A stretch of DNA of 18,154 nt, from positions 1 through 18,154 of the forward strand of contig JAZNGG010000013.1 of the NCBI GenBank assembly GCA_045576355.1, written 5' to 3'. Numbering within the stretch: position 1 is the first letter of the stretch; each line of letters opens with the position of its first letter. Source of the DNA: Liminaster sp045576355 (GTDB lineage Bacteria; Bacteroidota; Bacteroidia; Bacteroidales; UBA3663). The notes under the pieces are model-generated. The model worked only from the letters and a program-made list of their open reading frames with translations. It made no database searches and was not told the DNA's origin. A program made the translations under genes and the position numbers. Positions 1 to 6,228 of the stretch are shown here, piece after piece.

Positions 1-230
1 ATTTTCCTTTGCAAGGTCCTTTTTCATCTGTTCTTCTTCTGAAAGTGGTTCTTCTGGCAAAGATAATTCTTTTTCTTCTTCAAGGTAAGGTAGAAGCCAT
101 CTTTTAATTGTACTTTGACAATAACCATAAATCTTACTCAAACGGTAAATCGTGAAATGATTCTCCAAATAATCCTTGATAACTCGTTCGCGAATTGCAT
201 CACGAGAGGCGTTTTTGTTTTTTGTTGACA
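1..230 (-). CDS. Transposase-like OrfA, N-terminal part (runs off the left edge)
   Basis: Reading the minus strand from an ATG at 230 gives an open frame of 76 residues to the window edge with no stop. It begins MSTKNKNASRDAIRERVIKD. Residues about 25-46 (FTIYRLSKIYGYCQSTIKRW) look like a helix-turn-helix: a sensing helix, a turn at YGY, and a recognition helix. The rest is acidic and probably starts a coiled coil (EEEKELSLPEEPLSEEEQ). This layout is usual for the first frame of IS3-type elements in Bacteroidetes, where OrfA binds the element ends and a frameshift joins it to the integrase frame. The second frame, the catalytic DDE residues and the far end lie outside the window, so the family is inferred. 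The gene could instead be a non-transposase HTH protein. It is AT-richer than thiL and its neighbours, which fits a mobile origin. Confidence 0.55.
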
Positions 231-318
231 TAGATATACATTTTATTGGGGGTTATAATATGCGTCTACCTATATCAGTATAAGACAGTTTAGTGTGCTG
301 ATAATAAGGGAGTTATAA
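231..318. other. Upstream region and possible end of the insertion sequence
   Basis: This non-coding stretch lies between the OrfA start and the repeat hairpin. Read on the minus strand it contains TGTCTTATACTGATATAG followed by GTAGACGC (about 287 down to 262). A TGT start near 287 followed by GTAGACG would suit an IS3-type terminal repeat. The motif GTAGACG with a following TAnAACC also occurs at 17891-17910. The exact element boundary cannot be set without the other end. Confidence 0.3.
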
Positions 319-325
319 AATGATT

Positions 326-358
326 ATAGCGAAGATAGACATAATCTATCTTCGCTAT
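326..358 (-). terminator. 14-bp perfect hairpin closing repeat copy 1
   Basis: Arms ATAGCGAAGATAGA (326-339) and TCTATCTTCGCTAT (345-358) are perfectly complementary around a 5-nt loop that reads TTATG in the minus-strand transcript. The downstream minus strand is AT-rich (ATAATCATTTTATAAC) but has no long uninterrupted U run. It could end transcripts from the 603-573 promoter, or insulate them from the transposase gene. The same hairpin closes copy 3. Termination is inferred from shape and position. Confidence 0.5.
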
Positions 359-368
359 TTATAGTTTA

Positions 369-397
369 GGGGTTTAAGGGTTTAGGGGTTCAAAGGG
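369..397 (+). other. Potential G-quadruplex motif
   Basis: Four G runs on the plus strand (369-372, 378-380, 385-388, 395-397) are separated by loops of 5, 4 and 6 nt, which satisfies the usual G3+N1-7 rule. The sequence resembles TTTAGGGG and TTTAAGGG octamers. For the predicted minus-strand RNA, the G-rich strand is the template. Confidence 0.5.
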
Positions 398-406
398 CTG
401 CGCCCT

Positions 407-478
407 GCTATGGCTCGTGGACTTCGTCCGCTATGGCGATGGCAATGGCTATGGCTCGTGGACTTCGTCCGCTATGGC
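407..478. repeat. Two identical 31-bp direct repeats, each with a GGAC-TTC-GTCC mini-hairpin
   Basis: The 31 bases at 407-437 recur exactly at 448-478, a period of 41. Each unit has GCTATGGCTC, then GTGGACTTCGTCCGC (an inverted repeat around TTC), then TATGGC. Both lie inside the ATGGCT microsatellite of repeat copy 1 and are absent from copies 2 and 3. Confidence 0.85.
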
Positions 479-572
479 TATGGCTATGGCAATGGCGGTG
501 GCTTTGTTTTCACCTTTCCGTTTTCACCTTTCCTCTGTACTCTGTTCTCTTATTTATTTTCAACCGACAATG

Positions 573-603
573 CAAAGATACAACATCCGAAATCCGATGT
601 CAA
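573..603 (-). promoter_or_regulatory. Bacteroidetes-type promoter of repeat copy 1
   Basis: On the minus strand, TTG (603-601, within TTGACA) is followed by exactly 20 nt and then TATCTTTG (580-573), matching the Bacteroidetes consensus TTG-N19-21-TAnnTTTG. The promoter in repeat copy 3 has the same two boxes, the same spacing and nearly the same spacer. It fires away from thiL, towards the hairpin at 358-326. Confidence 0.7.
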
Positions 604-672
604 GAGGGAGAGTCTCCGAAAAGTTAAAGAGTCTTAACTTCCCGAGAAGTATTTCTTGTAAAGCCTTTTGTT

Positions 673-1719
673 TTACTGCTTCTCATTAAATGCATTCCAG
701 CCTTGGGCTTTGAGTGCGATTTCGGCGCCGTCGCGGGTGACGAGGGCAGAGCCTAACTGAGGCTCGGTGATGTGGCCGATGATGCGGATGCCTGAGAGGC
801 TGGCGACTTTCTCATGCTCGGTGAGGGGGACGGTGAAGAGCAGCTCATAGTCCTCGCCGCCATTGAGCGCCACGGTGGTGAGGTTGAGGTGAAACTCCTC
901 TGCCTGGGCGGCAGTCTGATAGTCTATCGGGATGCGTTCCTCATAGACGCGGCAGCCCACTTTGCTCTGATGACAGATGTGGAGGAGTTCGCTGCTGAGA
1001 CCGTCGCTGACGTCCATCATGGCAGTGGGGTGGATGTCTGCCTCAGTGAGTTGCTTGACGATGTCGCGGCGAGCTTCGGGCTTGAGCTGTCGTTCGAGGA
1101 GGTACTCGCGCTCCTCAAATTTGGGCTTGAAGTCTTTCTGATCTTGCGGATTGCCGGAGGTGAAGACCGCCTTTTCGCGCTCAAGGAGCTGGAGACCCAT
1201 GTAGGCGGCTCCCAAATCGCCGGAGACACAGATCAGATCGTTGGGGCGTGCGCCATGGCGATAGACGGGCGTCTGCGCGATGCCGATGCAGGTGATGCTG
1301 ATGGTGAGTCCGGTCATGGAGGCAGAGGTGTCGCCGCCGACGAGATCGACGTTATAGACTTCGCACGCCAACCGGATGCCGGCATAGAGTTCCTCGATGT
1401 CTTCGACTTTAAAGCGCTTGGAGATGCCCAGCGAGACGGTGATCTGTCGGGGTGTCCCCATCATGGCATAGACGTCGCTGAAGTTGACTACGCAGGCTTT
1501 ATAGCCCAAGTGGCGCAGCGGGCAATAGGTGAGGTCAAAGTGGATGCCCTCGAGCAAGAGGTCTGTGGTGACTACGGTCGGGGCACCCTGATCGTCAGAG
1601 GTGTCTATGACGGCGCAGTCGTCGCCTACGCCATAGTGTGAGGCACGATGTCGGAGGGGGAAGTTCTCGGTCAGATGGCGGATGAGCCCAAACTCCCCAT
1701 AGGTGGATATTTCTGTCAT
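673..1719 (-). CDS. thiL: Thiamine-monophosphate kinase
   Basis: ThiL phosphorylates thiamine monophosphate to thiamine diphosphate with ATP, the last step of cofactor synthesis, in the cytoplasm. The 348-residue product has the family motifs in order: VGDDCAVI (31-38), DLLLEGIHF (53-61), NFSDVYAMM (79-87), GGDTSAS (128-134) and MDVSDGLS (235-242). The Asp residues in these motifs bind Mg2+ and nucleotide in the AIRS/PurM-like fold. The length is normal. It is the last of ten minus-strand genes, 34 nt after the purine nucleoside phosphorylase gene, so the two are probably co-transcribed. There is no thiamine pyrophosphate riboswitch or other thi gene nearby. GC content is visibly higher than in the plus-strand genes on the right. 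A weak stem (AAGTTAA/TTAACTT, 621-640) lies just downstream. Confidence 0.93.
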   Translation of the reverse strand: MTEISTYGEFGLIRHLTENFPLRHRASHYGVGDDCAVIDTSDDQGAPTVVTTDLLLEGIHFDLTYCPLRHLGYKACVVNFSDVYAMMGTPRQITVSLGISKRFKVEDIEELYAGIRLACEVYNVDLVGGDTSASMTGLTISITCIGIAQTPVYRHGARPNDLICVSGDLGAAYMGLQLLEREKAVFTSGNPQDQKDFKPKFEEREYLLERQLKPEARRDIVKQLTEADIHPTAMMDVSDGLSSELLHICHQSKVGCRVYEERIPIDYQTAAQAEEFHLNLTTVALNGGEDYELLFTVPLTEHEKVASLSGIRIIGHITEPQLGSALVTRDGAEIALKAQGWNAFNEKQ

Positions 1720-1753
1720 CGGGATGTGAAGTGTGTGGGTATGTGTGTGAGGA

Positions 1754-2566
1754 TTAGCTACGCTTGATGATCTCAGCCATGACGGCGGTCATGATGGGCT
1801 GTGCGGCATTGGCTGCCTCCTGCACCTCTTCGTGGCTCACCTCGACGGGGATGCCGAAGCCGCCTAAGTCTGTGATGACGCTGACGCCGAAGACGCGGAT
1901 GCCGGCGTGGCGGGCAACGATGACTTCGGGCACGGTGCTCATGCCGACTGCGTCACCTCCGATGGCGCGGAAATAACGGTATTCGGCCGGAGTCTCGAAT
2001 GTGGGTCCCTGTGTGCCGACATAGACACCTTTTTGCAGGTGGAAGCCTTTCTCGCGGGCGATTTGCTCTGCAAGGGCGATGAGTGAACGGTCGTATGGTT
2101 CGCTCATGTCAGGGAAGCGGGTGCCCAGCTCGTTGTAGTTGCGTCCGCGCAAGGGGTGCTCAGGGAAGAGGTTGATGTGGTCCTCGATGATCATGAGGTC
2201 TCCGACACGGAAAGTCGGGTTCATGCCTCCTGCGGCGTTGCTGACAAAGAGGGTCTCGATGCCGCAGGCTTTCATCACTCTGACGGGGAAGGTGACAGAC
2301 TTCATGTCATAGCCCTCGTAGAAGTGGAAGCGACCCTGCATCGCCATGATCTCTTTGCCTCCCAGGAGTCCGAAGATGAGTTTGCCGCTATGTCCCTCTA
2401 CGGTGCTCACGGGCATGTTGGGGATGGCTTCATAGGGGATCTCTTCTTTCTCCTCGATGTGCTGAACAAGTTGTCCCAATCCGGTGCCTAAGATGATGGC
2501 TGTCCGAGGACGACGGGTGGTTTTACTCAATATAAACTGTGCTGTTTCGTTGATTTTGGTAAGCAT
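1754..2566 (-). CDS. Purine nucleoside phosphorylase (trimeric PNP family)
   Basis: The enzyme splits purine nucleosides with phosphate into free base and (deoxy)ribose-1-phosphate for salvage. The 270-residue product aligns with trimeric PNPs: GTGLG near 28-32, MQGRFHFYEGY (76-86; Arg and His contact phosphate), SNAAGG (109-114), TFETPAEYRYF (189-199; Glu191 corresponds to the base-binding Glu of human PNP) and VGMSTVPEVIVARH (207-220; the Ser contacts phosphate). At the second base-binding site, where human PNP has Asn243, this protein has Asp233 (VITDLGG). That may widen use towards 6-aminopurines; I believe Asp is common in Bacteroidetes homologues. The gene is separated from lpxK by repeat copy 2 and followed closely by thiL. 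Symbols punA, deoD and xapA are used variously for this family, so none is assigned. Confidence 0.92.
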   Translation of the reverse strand: MLTKINETAQFILSKTTRRPRTAIILGTGLGQLVQHIEEKEEIPYEAIPNMPVSTVEGHSGKLIFGLLGGKEIMAMQGRFHFYEGYDMKSVTFPVRVMKACGIETLFVSNAAGGMNPTFRVGDLMIIEDHINLFPEHPLRGRNYNELGTRFPDMSEPYDRSLIALAEQIAREKGFHLQKGVYVGTQGPTFETPAEYRYFRAIGGDAVGMSTVPEVIVARHAGIRVFGVSVITDLGGFGIPVEVSHEEVQEAANAAQPIMTAVMAEIIKRS

Positions 2567-2573
2567 AATATTT

Positions 2574-2798
2574 TTGTTTTATGGTTGAAGGGTTTAATGG
2601 TTGAAGGGTTGAAGGGCTACGCCCTGCGATGGCTATGGCTATGGCTATGGCGATTTGGTTGAAGGGTTTATTGGTTGAGAGTTTTATTGGTTAAGGGAAA
2701 AAAATAAACCCCTAAACCTCTAAACTTCTAAACCAAACAAGGCTTATGGCTTTGTTTTCACCTTTCAGTTTTCACCTTTCACCTTTGCTCTTTGCTCT
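2574..2798 (-). repeat. Composite non-coding repeat, copy 2 (no promoter, merges into lpxK)
   Basis: On the minus strand this reads GAGCAAAGAGCAAAGG (matching GAACAGAGTACAGAGG of copy 1), then GGTGAAA blocks, AACAAAGCC, GGTTTAGn octamers, AACCAATAAA and CCCTTCAACC runs, GCCATA repeats, and GGGCGTAGCCC. The 32-base block from about 2748 differs from 499-530 of copy 1 at about one position. The TTGACA/TATCTTTG promoter and the terminal 14-bp hairpin are both missing. Where copies 1 and 3 have the promoter, this copy runs directly into the last codons of lpxK. Confidence 0.75.
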
Positions 2799-3885
2799 TT
2801 CTGATGTAGTCAATGATCTTTTTGTTAAACTTCTGTTCGGTGCCGGCGATGAAGTAAACTTCTGCCGGGAGGATGAAGATTTTCTCTTTGAGTTCGGGAG
2901 TCAATGCCGGGTGATCGTGGAGTCGGGCTGCATCTTTCTCGGTGGTGATGATGACCGCCTGGTCGCCGTCACTATAGCCGTCGCTATTCTCCTTATCTAT
3001 CAAGTCCAGTCGTTGCCGGATGGCGTGGAGATCTTTGTCCGTAAAATGGTGGTGGTCATCGAATGTCAGTTTGTCGATAAGTCTGTAGCGCGTCTGTATG
3101 TATTGCTCGATGACGCTCGGGTCAGCGATGCCGGTCACCAGGAGGATTCGGGAACTGTAGTCGATGTCGGTCTCTTGGCCGGAAGCCATGTTGACTAGGC
3201 GCAGATAGCGGAAGGAACTATAGAAGATGGGTTGTTCGAACGCAGTCGGCAGGTTGCCCTCGATGGATGTTTTCTCCTCGTCGCGTAGGTGGGCAGGGCA
3301 TTTGGTGACGACCACTAAGTCTGCTCGCCTGATGGAGTTCTGAGGTTCTCTCAGTCTGCCGGCAGGGAGTAGTTTATCCTTATAGAGTATGCGCGAATAG
3401 CTGGTGAGGCAGATGTTGAGTCCTGCCCGGACATACCGATGTTGGAAAGCATCGTCCAGAATAATAACAGCCGGTGGCTCTGGCAAGTCGAGCAGTCGCT
3501 TGATGCCGTTGCGGCGCTGGGCATCGACCGCGACGATCAGACCGGGAAATTTGCTGTAGAGCTGGTAGCTCTCATCGCCCAACTGCTGCGCAGTGATGCC
3601 CGGTGTCGCCAGTACAAAGCCTTTGGATTTCCGCTTGTATCCCCTGCTTAGGACCGCTACCGGTCCGATTCCCTCGCTTTGGAGTAGTCGGACGAGATAC
3701 TCCGTATGAGGTGTTTTCCCCGTACCCCCTACAGCGATGTTGCCGACGCAGATGATCGGAATGTCAAAGGTCTCTTGTCGTAACCAACCTCGTCGGAAGG
3801 CATAGTTGCGAAGTCTGACACCGGCTCCGTAAAGCCATGCTAAGGGGAGTAGCCATGGGTGTGTTTTTACGCGTGGGAGATACAT
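2779..3885 (-). CDS. lpxK: Tetraacyldisaccharide 4'-kinase (lipid A synthesis)
   Basis: LpxK phosphorylates the 4' position of the tetraacyl disaccharide lipid A precursor at the inner membrane. The 368-residue product has a hydrophobic N-terminus (PWLLPLAWLYGAGV, 10-23) that fits membrane association. It also has a Walker A loop VGGTGKTP (52-59), GDESYQL (103-109), DDAFQHR (144-150, the conserved DDxFQH) and EKDAARL near the C-terminus. The stop codon (2779-2781) is the TGA of an AGGTGAAAGG unit, so the last residues (about KSKEQR) are encoded by sequence of the composite repeat. This suggests the repeat arrived at or replaced the natural 3' end. The gene is 82 nt downstream of sppA, with a hairpin between them. 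Confidence 0.93.
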   Translation of the reverse strand: MYLPRVKTHPWLLPLAWLYGAGVRLRNYAFRRGWLRQETFDIPIICVGNIAVGGTGKTPHTEYLVRLLQSEGIGPVAVLSRGYKRKSKGFVLATPGITAQQLGDESYQLYSKFPGLIVAVDAQRRNGIKRLLDLPEPPAVIILDDAFQHRYVRAGLNICLTSYSRILYKDKLLPAGRLREPQNSIRRADLVVVTKCPAHLRDEEKTSIEGNLPTAFEQPIFYSSFRYLRLVNMASGQETDIDYSSRILLVTGIADPSVIEQYIQTRYRLIDKLTFDDHHHFTDKDLHAIRQRLDLIDKENSDGYSDGDQAVIITTEKDAARLHDHPALTPELKEKIFILPAEVYFIAGTEQKFNKKIIDYIRKSKEQR

Positions 3886-3924
3886 GCTGTTTGGTTTTTA
3901 GTGAGGTAATAGGGGTAAGGGAGG

Positions 3925-3956
3925 GTTGCAGACAGGTATGGTGTCCTGCCTGCAAC
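3925..3956 (-). other. Hairpin between sppA and lpxK
   Basis: Arms GTTGCAGACAGG (3925-3936) and CCTGCCTGCAAC (3945-3956) pair over 12 positions with one mismatch and an 8-nt loop. On the minus strand the hairpin begins 12 nt after the sppA stop codon. What follows it is CCCTCCC, not a U run, so it is not a classical terminator. It could stabilise the sppA mRNA 3' end or attenuate read-through into lpxK. Confidence 0.5.
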
Positions 3957-3967
3957 GTGGGGGGAGA

Positions 3968-5740
3968 TTATAATGCGATCTGCTCGAAGCAGCGAGCCTG
4001 CATCCGGTCTTCGCGTTTCAAGCGCTGCAGGAAGTCGATGGTGTTGTGATCGGTGCCCAGTACATAGTCTGCGATGCGCAGAGTGGCTTCGTCGGAGAAC
4101 TGCTTCATCAGATTTTCAAACCCTTCCTCTGCGGAGGGATATTTCTTGACGAGACAATCCTTAAGGTCGAGTTGAGCGGCTGTTGCTGCTGCAGTGATGG
4201 CTGCGTCGAGACCGCCTAACTCATCGACGAGTCCGATCTCGAGGGCATTACGGCCGGTCCACACACGACCTTCAGCCACGACGGCGATGTTCTCTTTGGT
4301 GGTGTTACGGCCTTCGGCACAGCGTGTTAGGAAGAAGTCATAGAAGTGCTCGATGCCCTTCTGGATTTTGGCTTTCTCCAGCGGTGTAGCTCCACGGAAG
4401 GTGGTCAGTGTCCCGAGTTTATGAGTCTTAACCTCCTCAAAGTTGATGCCCATTGTGCCGGTAGTAAGGGGGGCAAAGTTGGGGATCATGCCAAATACAC
4501 CGATGGAGCCGGTCAGTGTGGTTGGCTCGGCAAAGATGCGGTCGGCCAGGCAACTGATGTAGTATCCTCCGGATGCAGCATAGTCTCCCATGGAGACGAT
4601 CAGCGGCTTGCCGGCAGCTTTGAGGTCTGCCAATGCTTTCCAGATCTGCTCAGAAGCAAATGCGCTGCCACCGGGGGAATTGACGCGCAAGACGACCGCC
4701 TTGACATTGTCATCTTCCTCCAGCTTTTCGATTTCGGGAATGAGGTGTTTATACCAGATGTTGTTTTGAGCATCCACTTCGCTGCTCACGATCTCGCCGG
4801 AGGCATAGAGTACGGCGATTTGCGGACGTGAGTCCAAAGATGTGCTTGGAAGCTCATTGGATACTAACTGTTTGGCAGTGATGCCGTGGAAGTCTCTGCC
4901 GGTGAGGCCCTCTAAGAGTGCCTCCATTTCGCTACGGTATTTGGGTGCAGTCACCAGTCCGGTGGCGAAAATCTCTTCGGGCTGCATATAGGCAACACCC
5001 TCGTCTGCCAATGCATCGAGTTGCTCTACGGTGATGTTGCGGCTGGCAGCAATCTGTTCGGTCATGGTTTGCCAGATAGATTTGAGATAGGTCTCTGTCT
5101 GCAGACGGTTAGCATCACTCATGTGCTCGAGCATGGCGGGCTCGACAGCAGACTTGAATGTCCCGACGCGGAAGATCTGCATCTCCACACCGATCTTGTC
5201 TAACAAGCCTTTGTAATAGGGGGTCATGGAGCTAAGTCCGTTGAAGTCGATTGTTCCTAACGGGTTGAGGTAGATGCTGTCTGCCACAGTACCCAAATAA
5301 TACTGAGCATTGGAGTATGAATCATTATAGGCGATGATGAATTTGCCTGTCGATGCTTTGAAGTCAGCGAGCTTTTCGCGGATGGCGCTATAGGTCGCCG
5401 GAGCAGCTTGCATGCCATCGGTGCAGAGATAGATGCCGGCAATGTTGCTGTCCTCTTTGGCGATGTCGATGGCTTGACAGATCTGTCTGAGAGATAAAGT
5501 ATTGTTGAGGGCAAAACCACTTATCATGTCAAAATTGAATGGCATGTCAGATTCTACCTCAGAGACCGGACCCTCTATTTTGAGAACGAGGACATCACCC
5601 TCTTGGGTGGTGGTTGTCTCTGTCGATGATAATGCGGAAATCATCGTGATGAATGTACAGGTATAAAACGCTGTACTGATAAAACCGGCTACTAATACGC
5701 CGACCAGGCAAGCTAATGCGGTTTTAAAAAAAGATTTCAT
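3968..5740 (-). CDS. sppA: Signal peptide peptidase SppA, 67K (double-domain) type
   Basis: SppA is a membrane-anchored serine protease that degrades cleaved signal peptides. The 590-residue product matches the long, duplicated form of the family. A transmembrane segment covers about residues 7-35. The N-terminal domain carries the candidate catalytic Lys196 (VGTFKSAVEP) and the C-terminal domain the nucleophile Ser390 (GDYAASGGYY), giving the Ser/Lys dyad known from E. coli SppA. LRVNSPGGSAFAS (351-363) and TGSIGVFG are further family motifs. The gene is 38 nt downstream of folK and precedes lpxK on the same strand. No truncation or frameshift is visible. Confidence 0.94.
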   Translation of the reverse strand: MKSFFKTALACLVGVLVAGFISTAFYTCTFITMISALSSTETTTTQEGDVLVLKIEGPVSEVESDMPFNFDMISGFALNNTLSLRQICQAIDIAKEDSNIAGIYLCTDGMQAAPATYSAIREKLADFKASTGKFIIAYNDSYSNAQYYLGTVADSIYLNPLGTIDFNGLSSMTPYYKGLLDKIGVEMQIFRVGTFKSAVEPAMLEHMSDANRLQTETYLKSIWQTMTEQIAASRNITVEQLDALADEGVAYMQPEEIFATGLVTAPKYRSEMEALLEGLTGRDFHGITAKQLVSNELPSTSLDSRPQIAVLYASGEIVSSEVDAQNNIWYKHLIPEIEKLEEDDNVKAVVLRVNSPGGSAFASEQIWKALADLKAAGKPLIVSMGDYAASGGYYISCLADRIFAEPTTLTGSIGVFGMIPNFAPLTTGTMGINFEEVKTHKLGTLTTFRGATPLEKAKIQKGIEHFYDFFLTRCAEGRNTTKENIAVVAEGRVWTGRNALEIGLVDELGGLDAAITAAATAAQLDLKDCLVKKYPSAEEGFENLMKQFSDEATLRIADYVLGTDHNTIDFLQRLKREDRMQARCFEQIAL

Positions 5741-5778
5741 GTTGGTTGTTTTTTTGTGTTATATTATAATATGTATGC

Positions 5779-6222
5779 TCATTGTTCACTATCTGATCGT
5801 TGCAACAGCTGAAGAACTTCGTTCATGGGGATCGTGACAAAATCTCTTTCGAGCATGTGCGGATGTGGGAGTGTCAGTCGCTCGTTTTCGATGCAGAGAT
5901 GATCGTAGGTCAAGATGTCTATGTCTATGATCCTGTCTTGATATGCCTCTCCGATCCGGTGCTTCTCTTTACGTCCCAAATCGCGCTCTATCTCCTGCGT
6001 GATGTCGAGCAGTTCCATTGGGGAGAGTCGGGTGGAGACTGCAATGACGCCATTGGTAAATCGATGTGGCGAGTCAAATCCCCAGGGTTCACTCTCTATG
6101 AAACGCGATACGGCCAACGTCTGACCGATGTGTTCCCGGATAGCCCGGATGGCGCGCGAGAGATTACCAGGCCCGTCTCCGAGGTTACTCCCCAATGCCA
6201 ATAATACCAGATGCTCCTCCAT
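5779..6222 (-). CDS. folK: 2-amino-4-hydroxy-6-hydroxymethyldihydropteridine pyrophosphokinase
   Basis: FolK (HPPK) transfers pyrophosphate from ATP to 6-hydroxymethyl-7,8-dihydropterin in folate synthesis. The 147-residue protein is of normal single-domain size. It shows GSNLGD (11-16), ESEPWGF (43-49), FTNGVI (55-60), RIIDIDIL (97-104; the two Asp bind Mg2+) and LPHPHM (118-123). The start is 6 nt after the queA stop codon, which implies translational coupling. No other folate gene is in the window. Confidence 0.94.
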   Translation of the reverse strand: MEEHLVLLALGSNLGDGPGNLSRAIRAIREHIGQTLAVSRFIESEPWGFDSPHRFTNGVIAVSTRLSPMELLDITQEIERDLGRKEKHRIGEAYQDRIIDIDILTYDHLCIENERLTLPHPHMLERDFVTIPMNEVLQLLQRSDSEQ

Positions 6223-6228
6223 CCCGGC

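Larger units (their letters stand above)
320..566 (-). ncRNA. Predicted small RNA of about 240 nt from repeat copy 1
   Basis: The predicted start is a few bases downstream of the TATCTTTG box at 580-573, and the predicted end is the hairpin at 358-326. No reading frame is conserved between this unit and copy 3, because the interior differs in length and phase. The transcript would carry GGTGAAAAC blocks, GCCATn repeats, two GGACGAAGTCC mini-hairpins, one GGGCGCAGCCC hairpin and a terminal 14-bp stem. I recognise no known RNA family. Boundaries are inferred from the promoter and hairpin only. Confidence 0.4.
326..618 (-). repeat. Composite non-coding repeat, copy 1 (promoter, microsatellite, hairpin)
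   Basis: Read on the minus strand, the blocks in order are: a promoter (603-573), a conserved segment to about 538 ending AAATAAGAGAACAGAG, GGTGAAAAC blocks (531-505), a GCCATn microsatellite broken by two GGACGAAGTCC hairpins (about 500-407), GGGCGCAGCCC (405-395), C-rich AAACCCCTAAACCC runs, and a 14-bp hairpin (358-326). Comparison by eye with copy 3 (17494-17666) gives about 61 of 66 identical positions over the promoter block, and two differences in the 33-nt hairpin. Copy 2 (2574-2798) shares the GGTGAAA, GCCATn and GGGCnnnGCCC blocks. The 442-bp gap between the transposase fragment and thiL is filled by this element and the IS end. Confidence 0.8.

Noticed and set aside
410..689. Several overlapping plus-strand frames encoding MAMAMA- or PLWRWQW-like peptides
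   Set aside because: They are translations of the ATGGCT microsatellite in repeat copy 1. The frames overlap each other and are not kept in copies 2 or 3.
814..1641. Long plus-strand open frame (275 codons) opposite thiL
   Set aside because: It is the mirror of a GC-rich real gene. The minus frame has clear ThiL motifs, while the plus frame has no recognisable domain and lies wholly inside thiL.
1720..1753. Thiamine pyrophosphate riboswitch controlling thiL
   Set aside because: The gap before thiL is only 34 nt and shows none of the conserved TPP aptamer sequence.
2746..3198. Plus-strand open frame of 150 codons opposite the lpxK 3' end
   Set aside because: It begins in repeat copy 2 and is otherwise the antisense of lpxK, with no recognisable domain.
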